Origin: Galbitalea sp036271875
Lineage (GTDB): Bacteria > Actinomycetota > Actinomycetes > Actinomycetales > Microbacteriaceae
Direction of reading: 5' to 3'
DNA: 64,000 bases
NCBI GenBank assembly: GCA_036271875.1
Contig: DATAZU010000023.1
Span: forward strand, 62,001-126,000
The notes under the pieces were generated by a model, which was not told where the DNA came from, ran no database searches, and saw only the letters and a program-made list of their open reading frames with translations. Position 1 is the stretch's first letter. Each line of letters begins with the position of its first letter. Positions 17,059-25,284 of the stretch are shown one piece after another. The position numbers were made by a program, and so were the translations under genes.

Positions 17059-17889
17059 TCAGCGAACAGTCGCGGTGACGAGCAGGTATTCCCACTCCAG
17101 CGACCCGTCGAATGATGCCCAGGTGCCGGCAAGCTCATCGAGTGCTGCATCGAGCTTGGCGATCTGGATGATGTCGTCCGCGTTGCGGTTGTACACGGCG
17201 ATGGTCGGGCCGTAGTTCTTCGCGAAGTAGCGGCGGAAGGAGTGCGGTGCGGCGAATCGATCCACTCTCAGCGTCTCGCGCTCGTAAGAGAAGTCGACGA
17301 CGCGATCGTCAAGCAGCTGGCGCACGTGATCAACGTCGCCCCACAGCGGAGCGGGGGATGCGCCGAACGGCAGCGGCGCGTTGAACGATGCGAGTGCGCT
17401 GAACATGCTGCCGATGAAGCCGGATGGGGTCCAGTTCAGGAGCGCGATGCGCCCGCCGTGACGCGTGACGCGCAATAGCTCGTCTGCCGTCTGCTGGTGG
17501 TGCGGCGCGAACATGACGCCAACGCACGAGGTCACGACGTCGAACGAGTGGTCGTCGAACGGAAGATTCTCCGCATCCGCGACGCGCCACTCGAGTTGCG
17601 CACCCGCCTCGACCGCGAGTCGGCGACCGCGATCGAGCAGTTCCGGCGTCAGGTCGCTCGCGACGACGGATGCTCCGCGCAACGCTGCGGGGATCGCGAC
17701 GTTGCCGCTGCCAGCAGCGATGTCCAGCACGCGCTCGCCGGGGTGAATCTCGGCGGCCTCGACAACGCGGGGCCCGAGCGGCCAGATGATGTCGGAAGCC
17801 AAAGTCGCGTAGTCTCCCGACGCCCACATGGCGCGATGGCGAGCCTTGACGGCGTCGTCGGACTGCGCCGAGGTACGGATGTCGGTCAT
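17059..17889 (-). CDS. Class I SAM-dependent methyltransferase (UbiE-like)
   Basis: A 276-aa methyltransferase. Motif I is VLDIAAGSGNVAIPAA at about residues 54-69, the acidic end of beta-2 is ASDLTPELL, motif II ADAENLPFDDHSFDVV and motif III ELLRVTRHGGRIALLNW follow. The length and the long C-terminal region resemble small-molecule methyltransferases. ATG 17889 has CAGGAGA 7 nt upstream. It heads a minus-strand run ending in an AhpD-like protein. The substrate is unknown. Confidence 0.9.
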   Translation of the reverse strand: MTDIRTSAQSDDAVKARHRAMWASGDYATLASDIIWPLGPRVVEAAEIHPGERVLDIAAGSGNVAIPAALRGASVVASDLTPELLDRGRRLAVEAGAQLEWRVADAENLPFDDHSFDVVTSCVGVMFAPHHQQTADELLRVTRHGGRIALLNWTPSGFIGSMFSALASFNAPLPFGASPAPLWGDVDHVRQLLDDRVVDFSYERETLRVDRFAAPHSFRRYFAKNYGPTIAVYNRNADDIIQIAKLDAALDELAGTWASFDGSLEWEYLLVTATVR

Positions 17890-17992
17890 GATTCTCTCCT
17901 GCTTCCGGCCACTTCAGCAGTGACCACGCAATCAAGAATCGATTGACGGCAGGTTTCTCACATCCGTGTGCCGCACGGAGATTTGCCCGGAG

Positions 17993-18625
17993 CTACGTCG
18001 CTGGCTGCGCTCGCCTGCGCTGGCGACGGATGATCGCTCGCTCTATCGGCGCTCCGCCGAACATGAGCAGCAGCCAGGTCGCCCCGATGGTCGGGAACAG
18101 GGTAGCGAGTACTCCCGCGATCAGCAGGATGGCCGTTGGCACCGTTGACGCCGCGACATGCAGCTCATCGACCACTTCGGGACGGAGCAACTCCCGGTTC
18201 CTGGAGAGGTAGAACCGGATCAGCAGCGCACTCCCGCTGACCAGGAAGATGTTGCCGAGATAGAGGGCGTAGACAGCGCTTGCGGGAGTGGCGTTTGCGA
18301 CGATGTTGGTCGAAAACGGAAGCGCAGTCATCCCGCCGAGCCACAGCAGGTTGAGAACGGCCAGACCGCGGTTGTAGTCGCGGACCAGTTCGAAGAGCTG
18401 GTGATGCACGAGCCACATGTTGCCGACAACGGCGAACGAGATAACAAACGCGAGGATGTTCTGCCAGTGCTGTCCAAGCACGTAGCCGAGCGGATGGTTG
18501 ACGACCTCGTTGCCGAGGTCGATGAGCGGCAGAACGAGAAGAGTGATGGAAATTGCGACCGCGGCGTCCGTGAAGTTGACGACACGATCGAGGCCGCGTG
18601 CCGTTCGGAGATTTGCCATTCCCAT
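17993..18625 (-). CDS. TMEM175/DUF1211 family potassium channel-like membrane protein
   Basis: A 210-aa membrane protein with about six helices. Its first helix carries the TMEM175 signature RVVNFTDAAVAISITLLVLPL; the family motif RxxxFSDxVxAIxxTLL lines the pore of these K+ channels. Further helices include ILAFVISFAVVGNMWLVHH and LFPTIGATWLLLMFGG. The frame runs far upstream, but residues before ATG 18625 overlap the divergent gene and lack similarity. Bacterial members are leak-like K+ channels, so it probably acts in the cytoplasmic membrane in ion balance. Confidence 0.85.
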   Translation of the reverse strand: MGMANLRTARGLDRVVNFTDAAVAISITLLVLPLIDLGNEVVNHPLGYVLGQHWQNILAFVISFAVVGNMWLVHHQLFELVRDYNRGLAVLNLLWLGGMTALPFSTNIVANATPASAVYALYLGNIFLVSGSALLIRFYLSRNRELLRPEVVDELHVAASTVPTAILLIAGVLATLFPTIGATWLLLMFGGAPIERAIIRRQRRRAQPAT

Positions 18626-18670
18626 ATCTTCGCGCAGGTTTCGGCGCCAGAGGGCGCAACGCCTTGACTC

Positions 18671-19333
18671 GTGCGCGTGCGACCGCCACGGTTGAGTGTG
18701 GCAGATCCCTCCGCACGAGCTCGACGCGTTCTCGAACGCGATCGATACGAGCGAGCCGAGCATCGCATCCTGACGGTCCCGAACGTCATCTCGCTCATTC
18801 GGATCGCCGTTCTCATGCCGCTGTTCGTCGTCGTTCTGCTCGCTTGGCGGTCGCCGGGTTGGGCGTTCGTCATCGCGGTAGTGCTCGCGGCGACCGACTA
18901 TCTCGACGGATATATCGCGCGCCGATTCCACCAGGTCACGATTCTGGGACGCGCTCTCGACCCGATTGCTGACCGAGTCAGCCAAATTGTCGTGAGCGCC
19001 GCGCTCGTCATCGGCGGTTACATCCCGCTCTGGATGGCAGTAACGGTGCTCGCCTGCGACCTCGTGCTGGGGATAACGCTGCTCTTCAAGGGACGCAGCC
19101 CGATCCCGGTGCGCTGGATCGGGCGTATCCGCACGGCTCTCCTGATGGTCGGTCTGCCGCTCGTGCTCCTGGTCGCTGCGCTCGCGCAGCACAACGTGCT
19201 ACTGAGGCTCGCGGTCCTTGTTCTCGTCGGTACCGGGGTGGTGCTGCACGCGGCAGCCGACCTCACCTACGCGTTGTCGCTGCTGCGTAATACCGCTAAC
19301 CAGGTGAAAGACGCTCATCCGTCCGCCAGGTGA
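18671..19333 (+). CDS. CDP-alcohol phosphatidyltransferase family protein
   Basis: A 220-aa integral membrane enzyme of phospholipid synthesis. The complete signature D-x2-D-G-x2-A-R-x8-G-x3-D-x3-D is at about residues 76-101 (DYLDGYIAR, then GRALDPIAD), binding two divalent metals and the CDP-diacylglycerol. Six hydrophobic helices are visible. The head-group alcohol (glycerol phosphate, inositol phosphate or another) cannot be told. The start is given as GTG 18671, but no clear ribosome site is seen and a GTG at 18698 is an alternative. Confidence 0.88.
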   Translation: MRVRPPRLSVADPSARARRVLERDRYERAEHRILTVPNVISLIRIAVLMPLFVVVLLAWRSPGWAFVIAVVLAATDYLDGYIARRFHQVTILGRALDPIADRVSQIVVSAALVIGGYIPLWMAVTVLACDLVLGITLLFKGRSPIPVRWIGRIRTALLMVGLPLVLLVAALAQHNVLLRLAVLVLVGTGVVLHAAADLTYALSLLRNTANQVKDAHPSAR

Positions 19334-19345
19334 GGTTCGGGTCGA

Positions 19346-19864
19346 TCAGACCCCGGTTCGCTCGAGGATACCGCGGAGAAGTGCGGCCTGGCCGGTGTGC
19401 TGGAGGTTATCGCTCACGATGCTGACGATTCGTGCTGCCAGCGTTACCGGCGGGTTCCAGCGGGTATCGACGATGCGGCCGAGGTCATCGTCCGTGAGTG
19501 CGCCGAGGTACTCGACCGTGCGGTCGCAGACGGCGACCAGGTAGCCGGCGAGGAGTTCGGGGCTCACGCCGCGAACCTGCGCAACGTCCTCGGCACTGTG
19601 CCCGTAGCCCGACTCCCTGTCGGCGAACGGTAAGGCGAATCGATCCTTCCAGCCGTCGGCTGTCCAGACCCCGGCGCCGCCGTCCAGATCAGATACCTGC
19701 AGATCCTGGCCGCGAGCGAGGTGCCACAGCAACCACGCGATCGTGTTGCTCTGTGGATCGATTCGAGCCTCGAGCTGCTCTTGGCTCAGTCCGTTCACCG
19801 CGCGAGTGGCGGTCTCTTTCACGCGGTTGATCGAATCGATGAGGACGTCCGTCGCCGTTGTCAT
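19346..19864 (-). CDS. DinB/DUF664 family protein
   Basis: A 172-aa four-helix-bundle protein of the DinB superfamily. Candidate metal-binding His residues sit in TIAWLLWHLARGQD and DNLQHTGQAALLRGIL, as expected for this fold. In actinobacteria many members are mycothiol-dependent enzymes, and this one could be, though no substrate is implied. The start is ATG 19864 with AGGGAG 5 nt upstream. It follows an MFS gene by 49 bp on the same strand. Confidence 0.85.
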   Translation of the reverse strand: MTTATDVLIDSINRVKETATRAVNGLSQEQLEARIDPQSNTIAWLLWHLARGQDLQVSDLDGGAGVWTADGWKDRFALPFADRESGYGHSAEDVAQVRGVSPELLAGYLVAVCDRTVEYLGALTDDDLGRIVDTRWNPPVTLAARIVSIVSDNLQHTGQAALLRGILERTGV

Positions 19865-19913
19865 GCAACTCCCTTGCTCGACGACAAGGCTAACCCGCGG
19901 GTCGGTCCGGGGC

Positions 19914-21125
19914 TCAGCCGATGACTCGATTGCGTCCCGCCAGGAGTCCGGCAGCGAATTGTCCGGCAAGCAGGATCAGGATGATGACAAGCGCTGGCGT
20001 CCACGACCCCGTTTGGTCGTGGATAACGCCGATGATGATCGGTCCGCAGGCGGCGAGCAGGTATCCGGCCGACTGAGCCATTCCCGACAGGGCGGCGGTT
20101 TGCCCGTGGTTGACGGTGCGCAGGCCGAACAGGGTAATCGCGAGCACAAATGAGACACCGCTGCCGAGCCCGCCGATACTGATCCAAATCGCATCCAGGC
20201 CTGGATCGACGAGGACGCCGACGATCGGGCCGGCGAGCATCAGGGTCGAGATGACGGCGAGTAGCCTCTGGTCCTTCATCCTCGGGACGAGCCACACCAC
20301 GCACAGGCTGCCCAGGATGCCGAAGGCGTTGAGCAGTAACTGGTGGAAGCCCGCCGTCGCGGCACTGACGCCATCCGACTGTTCGATCGACGGGAGCCAG
20401 GTAATGAGAAGGTAGAACACCGTCGACTGCAGGCCCATGTACGCCGTGACCTGCCACGCGAGCGCGGAAGTCCACGGCGAGCGGTAGCCCCGCGCGCCGA
20501 CGCCGGGAACCGGCGACACGACGTCCTCCGGCAGCGAGCGACCGCGCAACTGCGGTGCGAACACCGCGAAAGCGATGAGCACCAGCCCGGCCCAGATGCC
20601 GAGCGAGAGGCGCCATCCGGATGGCGTGATGCCGGCGATCGGCACGGCAAGGCCGGCGGCGATCGCCGCCATGGCAGCCTGAACCGCGGAGTAGACGCCG
20701 GTGACCTGCCCAATTCGTTCGGGATAGTCCCGCTTGACGAGCGAGGGCAGGATCACGTTGAGCACGGCGATTGCGACGCCGAGGAGCACCGTTCCAATCC
20801 AGAGCCCGGGTAGCCACGGTACCGAGCGGACCACGATTCCCACGGCGAGAATGGCGAGACCGAGGCCGAGGGCGCGTTCCATCCCGATCCGCCGAGCGAC
20901 CCACGGAGCAACCGGCGAGACTAGTGCGAACGCGATGAGCGGAACGCTGACGAGCGCGGATGCGGTACCGGAAGACAGCGGCAACTGGTCGCGCACCGTG
21001 TCGAGGACGGGTCCGACCGCGGTGATTGCCGGTCGAAGATTCGCGGCAATGAGCAGGATGCCGACCAGCAGGAGTCCGCTGCGGTGAATGGTCGGATCAA
21101 GCGGCTTATCGTCGGCGGCAGGCAC
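19914..21125 (-). CDS. MFS transporter, CynX/NimT family
   Basis: A 403-aa, 12-helix MFS protein. The opening LLLVGILLIAANLRPAITAV and the block LNVILPSLVKRDYPERIGQVTGVY are characteristic of the CynX/NimT (cyanate/nitroimidazole) group. The start is GTG 21125. The C-terminal half includes TAALSGMAQSAGYLLAACGP. These carriers export or import small anions or drugs; the substrate is unknown. A DinB-like gene lies downstream and a VOC gene upstream, all on the minus strand. Confidence 0.9.
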   Translation of the reverse strand: MPAADDKPLDPTIHRSGLLLVGILLIAANLRPAITAVGPVLDTVRDQLPLSSGTASALVSVPLIAFALVSPVAPWVARRIGMERALGLGLAILAVGIVVRSVPWLPGLWIGTVLLGVAIAVLNVILPSLVKRDYPERIGQVTGVYSAVQAAMAAIAAGLAVPIAGITPSGWRLSLGIWAGLVLIAFAVFAPQLRGRSLPEDVVSPVPGVGARGYRSPWTSALAWQVTAYMGLQSTVFYLLITWLPSIEQSDGVSAATAGFHQLLLNAFGILGSLCVVWLVPRMKDQRLLAVISTLMLAGPIVGVLVDPGLDAIWISIGGLGSGVSFVLAITLFGLRTVNHGQTAALSGMAQSAGYLLAACGPIIIGVIHDQTGSWTPALVIILILLAGQFAAGLLAGRNRVIG

Positions 21126-21162
21126 CAGCCAAATCTAGGTCATCGCACCTGCCGTCGCGGCC

Positions 21163-21537
21163 TCAGGCCAGGCCGGTGATCGAGAACGCGTTGCCGTCGG
21201 GATCGCGGAAGGCGAACATCGCCGGGATGCCCGGCCAGCGCAGGATCTCGTCGACATCGACGCCGCGTTCCTTCAGCAGCTCGTGCGCCGCATCCACGTC
21301 GCCCGTGGTGAAACGAATTCCAATCGCACCGCGGGTGATGTCGCTCCGTGCCAGCTCGAGCGTGAGGATTACCGCCGCACTGCCCGGTGCAAGTTCGATC
21401 CACCGGCCGTTCGGTGTCGGCGCATCGCGAAGCACTCGGAATCCGAGCGTCTCACCATAAAAGTGCAACGCAGCATCCTGGTCGTCGACCGGGATGCTTA
21501 CGGTTCGAACTCCGGAAATGGGGCTTGGTTCGGTCAT
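21163..21537 (-). CDS. VOC family protein
   Basis: A 124-aa glyoxalase-fold protein. The N-terminal unit is VRTVSIPVDDQDAALHFYGETLGF and the C-terminal unit ends AFRDPDGNAFSITGLA. The metal-ligand Glu of true glyoxalase I is replaced near the C-terminus by Ser (NAFSI), so it may be a binding or resistance protein rather than a lyase. It lies 37 bp upstream of the CynX-like MFS gene and may be co-transcribed with it. Confidence 0.86.
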   Translation of the reverse strand: MTEPSPISGVRTVSIPVDDQDAALHFYGETLGFRVLRDAPTPNGRWIELAPGSAAVILTLELARSDITRGAIGIRFTTGDVDAAHELLKERGVDVDEILRWPGIPAMFAFRDPDGNAFSITGLA

Positions 21538-21615
21538 GGCGACTCCTCGTATCTCGTGGCCGCGTTGCCGCGGTTCTGCAGTGATGACGAGTCGGGAGCT
21601 TCTCGATCGACAGGT

Positions 21616-22125
21616 CTACGAACGCTCTCGAACCGAGCTCTCAACCTGCTCGCGCAGCGTCTGCGTGATCTCGCGAAGCGAAGTGAGCTGGTCGACCCTC
21701 AACGCGCTCGCGAACAGGTCATGAATCGCGTGCATGTGGGGCGCCGATGCCCGGCGAAATGCGTCCGCGCCCGCTGGCGTGAGGACCGCCTCCGCGCCGC
21801 GACTGTCGGTCGCGCAATTCTCGCGTCGAATCAGGCCGCGCTGCTCCATGCGGCCGAGGTGATGAGACAGCCGACTGCGCTGCCACCCGATGCGACTGGC
21901 GAGTTCGGATGATCTGACCCGCGAGCCCTGCGCCTCGGACAGGCTGAGCAGAACCGCATAGTCACCGGTCGACAATCCGGACTCGGCCTGCAGGCGTGAA
22001 CCGATCACCCCGCGCACCAGCTCGGATGTTTCGACGAAGTCGCGCCAGGTCGCCAGTTCGTCCTTCGTGGGCGACCGACGGGCGCCACGTTGCTCCCTCG
22101 TTGCTGGAACATCAGCGATGCGCAT
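21616..22125 (-). CDS. MarR family transcriptional regulator
   Basis: A 169-aa winged-helix MarR protein. The DNA-binding region includes RVRSSELASRIGWQRSRLSHHLGRMEQRGLIRR, with the beta wing CATDSRGAEAVLTPAG. The start is ATG 22125 with AAGG about 9 nt upstream; an in-frame TTG at 22152 is less likely. It is divergent from the LLM oxidoreductase gene, and two matching palindromes overlap both promoters, so it should repress itself and the F420-linked operon. Confidence 0.9.
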   Translation of the reverse strand: MRIADVPATREQRGARRSPTKDELATWRDFVETSELVRGVIGSRLQAESGLSTGDYAVLLSLSEAQGSRVRSSELASRIGWQRSRLSHHLGRMEQRGLIRRENCATDSRGAEAVLTPAGADAFRRASAPHMHAIHDLFASALRVDQLTSLREITQTLREQVESSVRERS

Positions 22126-22139
22126 CACGACCACCCTTG

Positions 22140-22180
22140 ATTGACATATCAATTATAGTAAATGATATTGACACGTCAAT
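22140..22180. promoter_or_regulatory. Divergent promoters overlapped by two MarR-type operators
   Basis: Two palindromes, ATTGACATATCAAT (22140-22153) and ATTGACACGTCAAT (22167-22180), are centred 27 bp apart. The plus-strand promoter is TTGACA (22141-22146), 17 bp, GATATT (22164-22169). The minus-strand promoter is TTGACG (22179-22174), 16 bp, TATAAT (22157-22152), a perfect -10. Both operators cover promoter elements on both strands, giving simultaneous control of the marR-type gene and the LLM operon. Confidence 0.72.
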
Positions 22181-22198
22181 CACTAAGAGGGAGCAGAA

Positions 22199-23248
22199 GT
22201 GGACAGCGCGACGTTCGAGTTGGGTCTCAATTCGTTTGGCGATGTGCCGAGTTCCGGCGGTCGGGTGCTGAGCGATGCGGAGACCCTGCGGTTGCTCGTA
22301 TCGGAGGCGCAGCTGGCCGAATCAGTTGGTCTGGATGTCTTCAGCGTGGGCGAACACTACCGCGAGGGCTACGTCGACTCCGCCACTCCCGTTCTTCTCG
22401 CGGCCATCGCCACCGCGACCGAGCGCATTCGACTCGGCACCTCCGTCACGGTACTGAGTACAAACGATCCGGTGCGACTGTACAACGAGTTCTCGACACT
22501 GGATGCGGTCTCAAGTGGTCGCGCGCAAATGGTGCTCGGTCGGGCATCGGCCACGGAGTCGTTTCCGCTCTTTGGGTACGACCTCGCTGAGTACGAGGAG
22601 CTATTCGAGGAGAAGCTCGATCTGTTCATGAAACTGCAACGCGAGCAGCCGGTCACCTGGTCGGGCACGACGCGAGCGCCGCTCAGCGAGCAAACGCTGC
22701 ACCCCCAGATGCAGCCCGGCGGCATCCCGACCTGGATCGGTGTTGGCGGCAGCCCGAATTCCGTGATTCGCGCCGCGCGGTATGGACTGCCGCTGATGCT
22801 GGCCATCATCGGTGGCAGGCCAGAGCGTTTCGCCGGCCACGTCAACCTGTACTTTCGTGCGCTTGAGCAGTTCGGCCAGCCGGCGCTGCCGGTTGGGCAA
22901 CACTCCCTCGGGCTCATTGCGGAGACCGATGACGAAGCCGCGGACCTCTGGTGGAAGTACTGGATGCCCGTGGTCGAGAAGCTGGGCAAGGAGCGCGGTT
23001 TCTATGCCCCAACGCGCGAGCGCTATGACGCGGAACTCTCGACCGGCGCGCTGTTCGTCGGTTCACCCGAGACCGTTGCGCAGAAGATCGCGGGCGTCGC
23101 GCGAGCGCTGCACCTGAGCCGCTTCGATCTCAAGTACGACGTCAACCTGCTGCCCGTCGAGGCGCGTGCGCGCACGATCGAACTGCTCGGCACCGAGGTT
23201 CGCCCCCGCGTGCTCGAGCTTCTGGCCAGGACGCCGGTCAATGCCTGA
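22199..23248 (+). CDS. LLM class (luciferase-like) flavin/F420-dependent oxidoreductase
   Basis: A 349-aa TIM-barrel luciferase-like monooxygenase. Family features include FSVGEHYREGYVDSATPVLLAAIA, TERIRLGTSVTVLS, DPVRLYNEFSTLDAVSSGRAQMVLGRAS and the C-terminal substrate loop. The start is GTG 22199 with GGGAG 6 nt upstream. It overlaps by 8 bp a gene for an F420-dependent NADP reductase-like protein, so this enzyme may use F420H2 or reduced FMN supplied by its partner. It is controlled by the divergent MarR gene. Confidence 0.9.
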   Translation: MDSATFELGLNSFGDVPSSGGRVLSDAETLRLLVSEAQLAESVGLDVFSVGEHYREGYVDSATPVLLAAIATATERIRLGTSVTVLSTNDPVRLYNEFSTLDAVSSGRAQMVLGRASATESFPLFGYDLAEYEELFEEKLDLFMKLQREQPVTWSGTTRAPLSEQTLHPQMQPGGIPTWIGVGGSPNSVIRAARYGLPLMLAIIGGRPERFAGHVNLYFRALEQFGQPALPVGQHSLGLIAETDDEAADLWWKYWMPVVEKLGKERGFYAPTRERYDAELSTGALFVGSPETVAQKIAGVARALHLSRFDLKYDVNLLPVEARARTIELLGTEVRPRVLELLARTPVNA

Positions 23249-23918
23249 GGTCTCGGGCGCCCAGCACACCCTGGGAATTCTCGGCGCTGGCAAGGTCGGC
23301 ACGGTTCTCGCTCGACTCGCGCTCGCCGCCGGATATCGTGTGCTTGTGGCTGCCTCGGGAGATCCCGCCAGGATCGCGTTGACGGTCGACGTACTCGCAC
23401 CGGGCGCCGAGGCCGTTACCGCGACACGCGCAGCGACCGAGGCCGATGTCGTGATTCTTGCCCTGCCACTCGGCAAGTACCGGACGATCCCGGTGGAGCC
23501 TCTCGCCGGCAAGCTTGTGATCGACGCGATGAACTACTGGTGGGAGGTCGACGGCTTCAGGAATGACCTGAGTGATCCGCGAACCGCCACAAGCGAGCTG
23601 GTGCAGTCCTTCCTGCCAACATCCCGTGTGGTGAAGGCGTTCAGCCACGTCGGCTACCACGACCTGGATGAACGAGCGCGACCAGCCGGCAGCCCCGATC
23701 GCGTCGGGGTAGCCATCGCGGGCGACGACCCGAACGACGTCGCGACGGCTGCGGACATCGTGGATGCGCTGGGCTTCGATCCGGTCGTTACCGGCGGGTT
23801 GCGCGACAGTGCGCGTCTCGGTCCCGGCGGTCCGATCTTTGGGGCCGCCCTGCCAGCAACACGGCTCCGCTCCGCTCTTGACTCGGCAGAGCTCGCAGTC
23901 CCGGAGGCCTGGAGCTAG
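23241..23918 (+). CDS. NADPH-dependent F420 reductase-like protein
   Basis: A 225-aa Rossmann protein of the F420_oxidored group. The dinucleotide motif GILGAGKVGTVLA is near residues 12-24. DVVILALPLGKYRTIPV, VIDAMNYWWEVDG and KAFSHVGYHDLDE follow as in F420:NADP oxidoreductases and related reductases. The ATG at 23241 lies inside the end of the LLM gene (8-bp overlap), so the two are translationally coupled. It would supply or use reduced cofactor for the LLM oxidoreductase. Confidence 0.85.
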   Translation: MPEVSGAQHTLGILGAGKVGTVLARLALAAGYRVLVAASGDPARIALTVDVLAPGAEAVTATRAATEADVVILALPLGKYRTIPVEPLAGKLVIDAMNYWWEVDGFRNDLSDPRTATSELVQSFLPTSRVVKAFSHVGYHDLDERARPAGSPDRVGVAIAGDDPNDVATAADIVDALGFDPVVTGGLRDSARLGPGGPIFGAALPATRLRSALDSAELAVPEAWS

Positions 23919-23931
23919 CCAATCTTCCGAG

Positions 23932-23949
23932 TGGTCAACCAATTGGCCA
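23932..23949. promoter_or_regulatory. Cluster GntR operator, site 1 (upstream of the Tm-1-like gene)
   Basis: TGGTCAACCA at 23932-23941, followed by TTGGCCA. It matches the TGGTYRACCA palindrome repeated across the sugar-acid cluster and is about 80 bp upstream of the first gene of the Tm-1-like operon. FadR-subfamily GntR proteins bind TGGT-N-ACCA type palindromes, so the cluster's own GntR gene is the natural candidate. Confidence 0.65.
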
Positions 23950-24027
23950 ATTTCTTGATACGTTGTTTTGAGTGGTTGTGGTTGTGCCCCTGCGCGGCGC
24001 ATCGAAACCGATCAGGACGGAGTAGTC

Positions 24028-25284
24028 ATGACGAATCAGCCAACGGTGGCGCTGGTGGGCACCCTCGATACCAAGGGTGCGGAATACGACTGGTTGGCAG
24101 CCCAGCTGAGGTCGCTGGGCGTCACCGTCCATGTTGTTGATGCGGGCATCCGGGAATCGAGCGGATTCCGCTCCGTGATCGACACGGGACAGGATGCCGT
24201 GGCCATTGCCGCGGGATCGACCGTCACGGCACTGCGAGACGACAATGATCGCGGTGCGGCAGTGACCGCGATGGGCGTCGGCGCCGCGACAGTCCTTCGC
24301 CAGCTGGATCAAACAGGGAGGCTGGACGGAGTACTCGCGATGGGCGGCTCGGGTGGCTCATCCATAGCGGCGCGAGCTGTGCGAGACCTGCCTGTCGGCA
24401 TGCCAAAACTCATCGTCTCGACCATGGCGTCGGGCGACGTCTCGCCATACATTGGCGCGAGCGACGTCGCGATGATGTACAGCGTTGTGGACATTTCGGG
24501 GATCAACTCCCTGTCCCGGGCGATTCTCGGCAACGCGGCGGCCGCCATCGCGGGTATGGCGACGGCGCACTGGAAACGTCGCGGCGGGAACGTCGGAGAC
24601 GAGCGTCCCCTGGTAGCCGCTTCCATGTTCGGCGTGACGACACCCGCTGTCGAGGCGGCGCGAGCGAGACTCGAGGAGCTCGGCTACGAGGTGTTGGTGT
24701 TCCACGCGACGGGGTCCGGGGGCCAGGCACTCGAAGCGCTTGCCCGCTCGCGGGCAGTCGTCGGCGTACTCGACCTGACGACGACGGAACTGGCGGACGA
24801 TCTCGTCGGCGGGGTCCTGAGCGCTGGCCCCGATCGGCTCACCGCAGCGGGCAGTTCCGGAGTACCCCAGGTGGTCAGTCTGGGCGCTCTCGACATGGTG
24901 AACTTCGGCCCGGCGGACACCGTTCCCGGCAGGTTCGCCGGCCGCATCTTCTTCGTGCACAATCCGACCGTCACGCTCATGCGCACGACCGTCGCCGAGA
25001 ATGCCGAGCTGGGTCGTCGGATCGGCGAGAAGCTCGGCCGCGGACCCGGTCCCACGGTTCTGATGATTCCGCGGGGCGGCGTGTCCGCGCTCGATGCGCC
25101 GGGTCAGGCCTTCGCCGACGCGGAGGCCGACGAAGCGCTGTTTGGTGAAGTGACGAAGGGGGTGGCCGATAGCCAGGTCGTCCTCATCGACAGGCCGGAA
25201 CACATTAACGACCCGGCGTTCGCGGTGCGGGCTGCCGATACTTTGGATGACCTCATCCGCGCCCGGGCAAGGGAGAAGAACTAA
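24028..25284 (+). CDS. Tm-1-like UPF0261 protein
   Basis: A 418-aa UPF0261 protein. Recognisable blocks are VALVGTLDTKGAEYDWLA at the N-terminus, LAMGGSGGSSIAARAV, MASGDVSPYIGASDVAMMYS and SSGVPQVVSLGALDMVNFG. The family is homologous to the N-terminal ATP-binding half of tomato Tm-1, an inhibitor of tomato mosaic virus replication; its enzymatic role in bacteria is not established. ATG 24028 has GGAG 6 nt upstream. The stop overlaps the start of the PEP-hydrolase-like gene by 1 bp (TAATG). A cluster GntR operator lies upstream, tying it to the apionate/tetrose regulon. Confidence 0.88.
   Translation: MTNQPTVALVGTLDTKGAEYDWLAAQLRSLGVTVHVVDAGIRESSGFRSVIDTGQDAVAIAAGSTVTALRDDNDRGAAVTAMGVGAATVLRQLDQTGRLDGVLAMGGSGGSSIAARAVRDLPVGMPKLIVSTMASGDVSPYIGASDVAMMYSVVDISGINSLSRAILGNAAAAIAGMATAHWKRRGGNVGDERPLVAASMFGVTTPAVEAARARLEELGYEVLVFHATGSGGQALEALARSRAVVGVLDLTTTELADDLVGGVLSAGPDRLTAAGSSGVPQVVSLGALDMVNFGPADTVPGRFAGRIFFVHNPTVTLMRTTVAENAELGRRIGEKLGRGPGPTVLMIPRGGVSALDAPGQAFADAEADEALFGEVTKGVADSQVVLIDRPEHINDPAFAVRAADTLDDLIRARAREKN

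Noticed and set aside
18626..19192. Long minus-strand extension in frame with the TMEM175-like gene
   Set aside because: It lies antisense to the CDP-alcohol phosphatidyltransferase, is rich in Asp/Arg/Glu as expected of a shadow frame in GC-rich DNA, and the family homology starts at 18625.
19865..19915. CTTGCTCGACGACAAGG-type sequence as another REP element
   Set aside because: It only loosely resembles the repeat at 42414 and lies in a normal gene junction.
19861..20904. Large minus-strand frame (347 codons) overlapping the CynX-like MFS gene
   Set aside because: Arg/Gly/Pro-rich composition with no hydrophobic helices or motifs; the other frame gives a complete 12-helix MFS protein.
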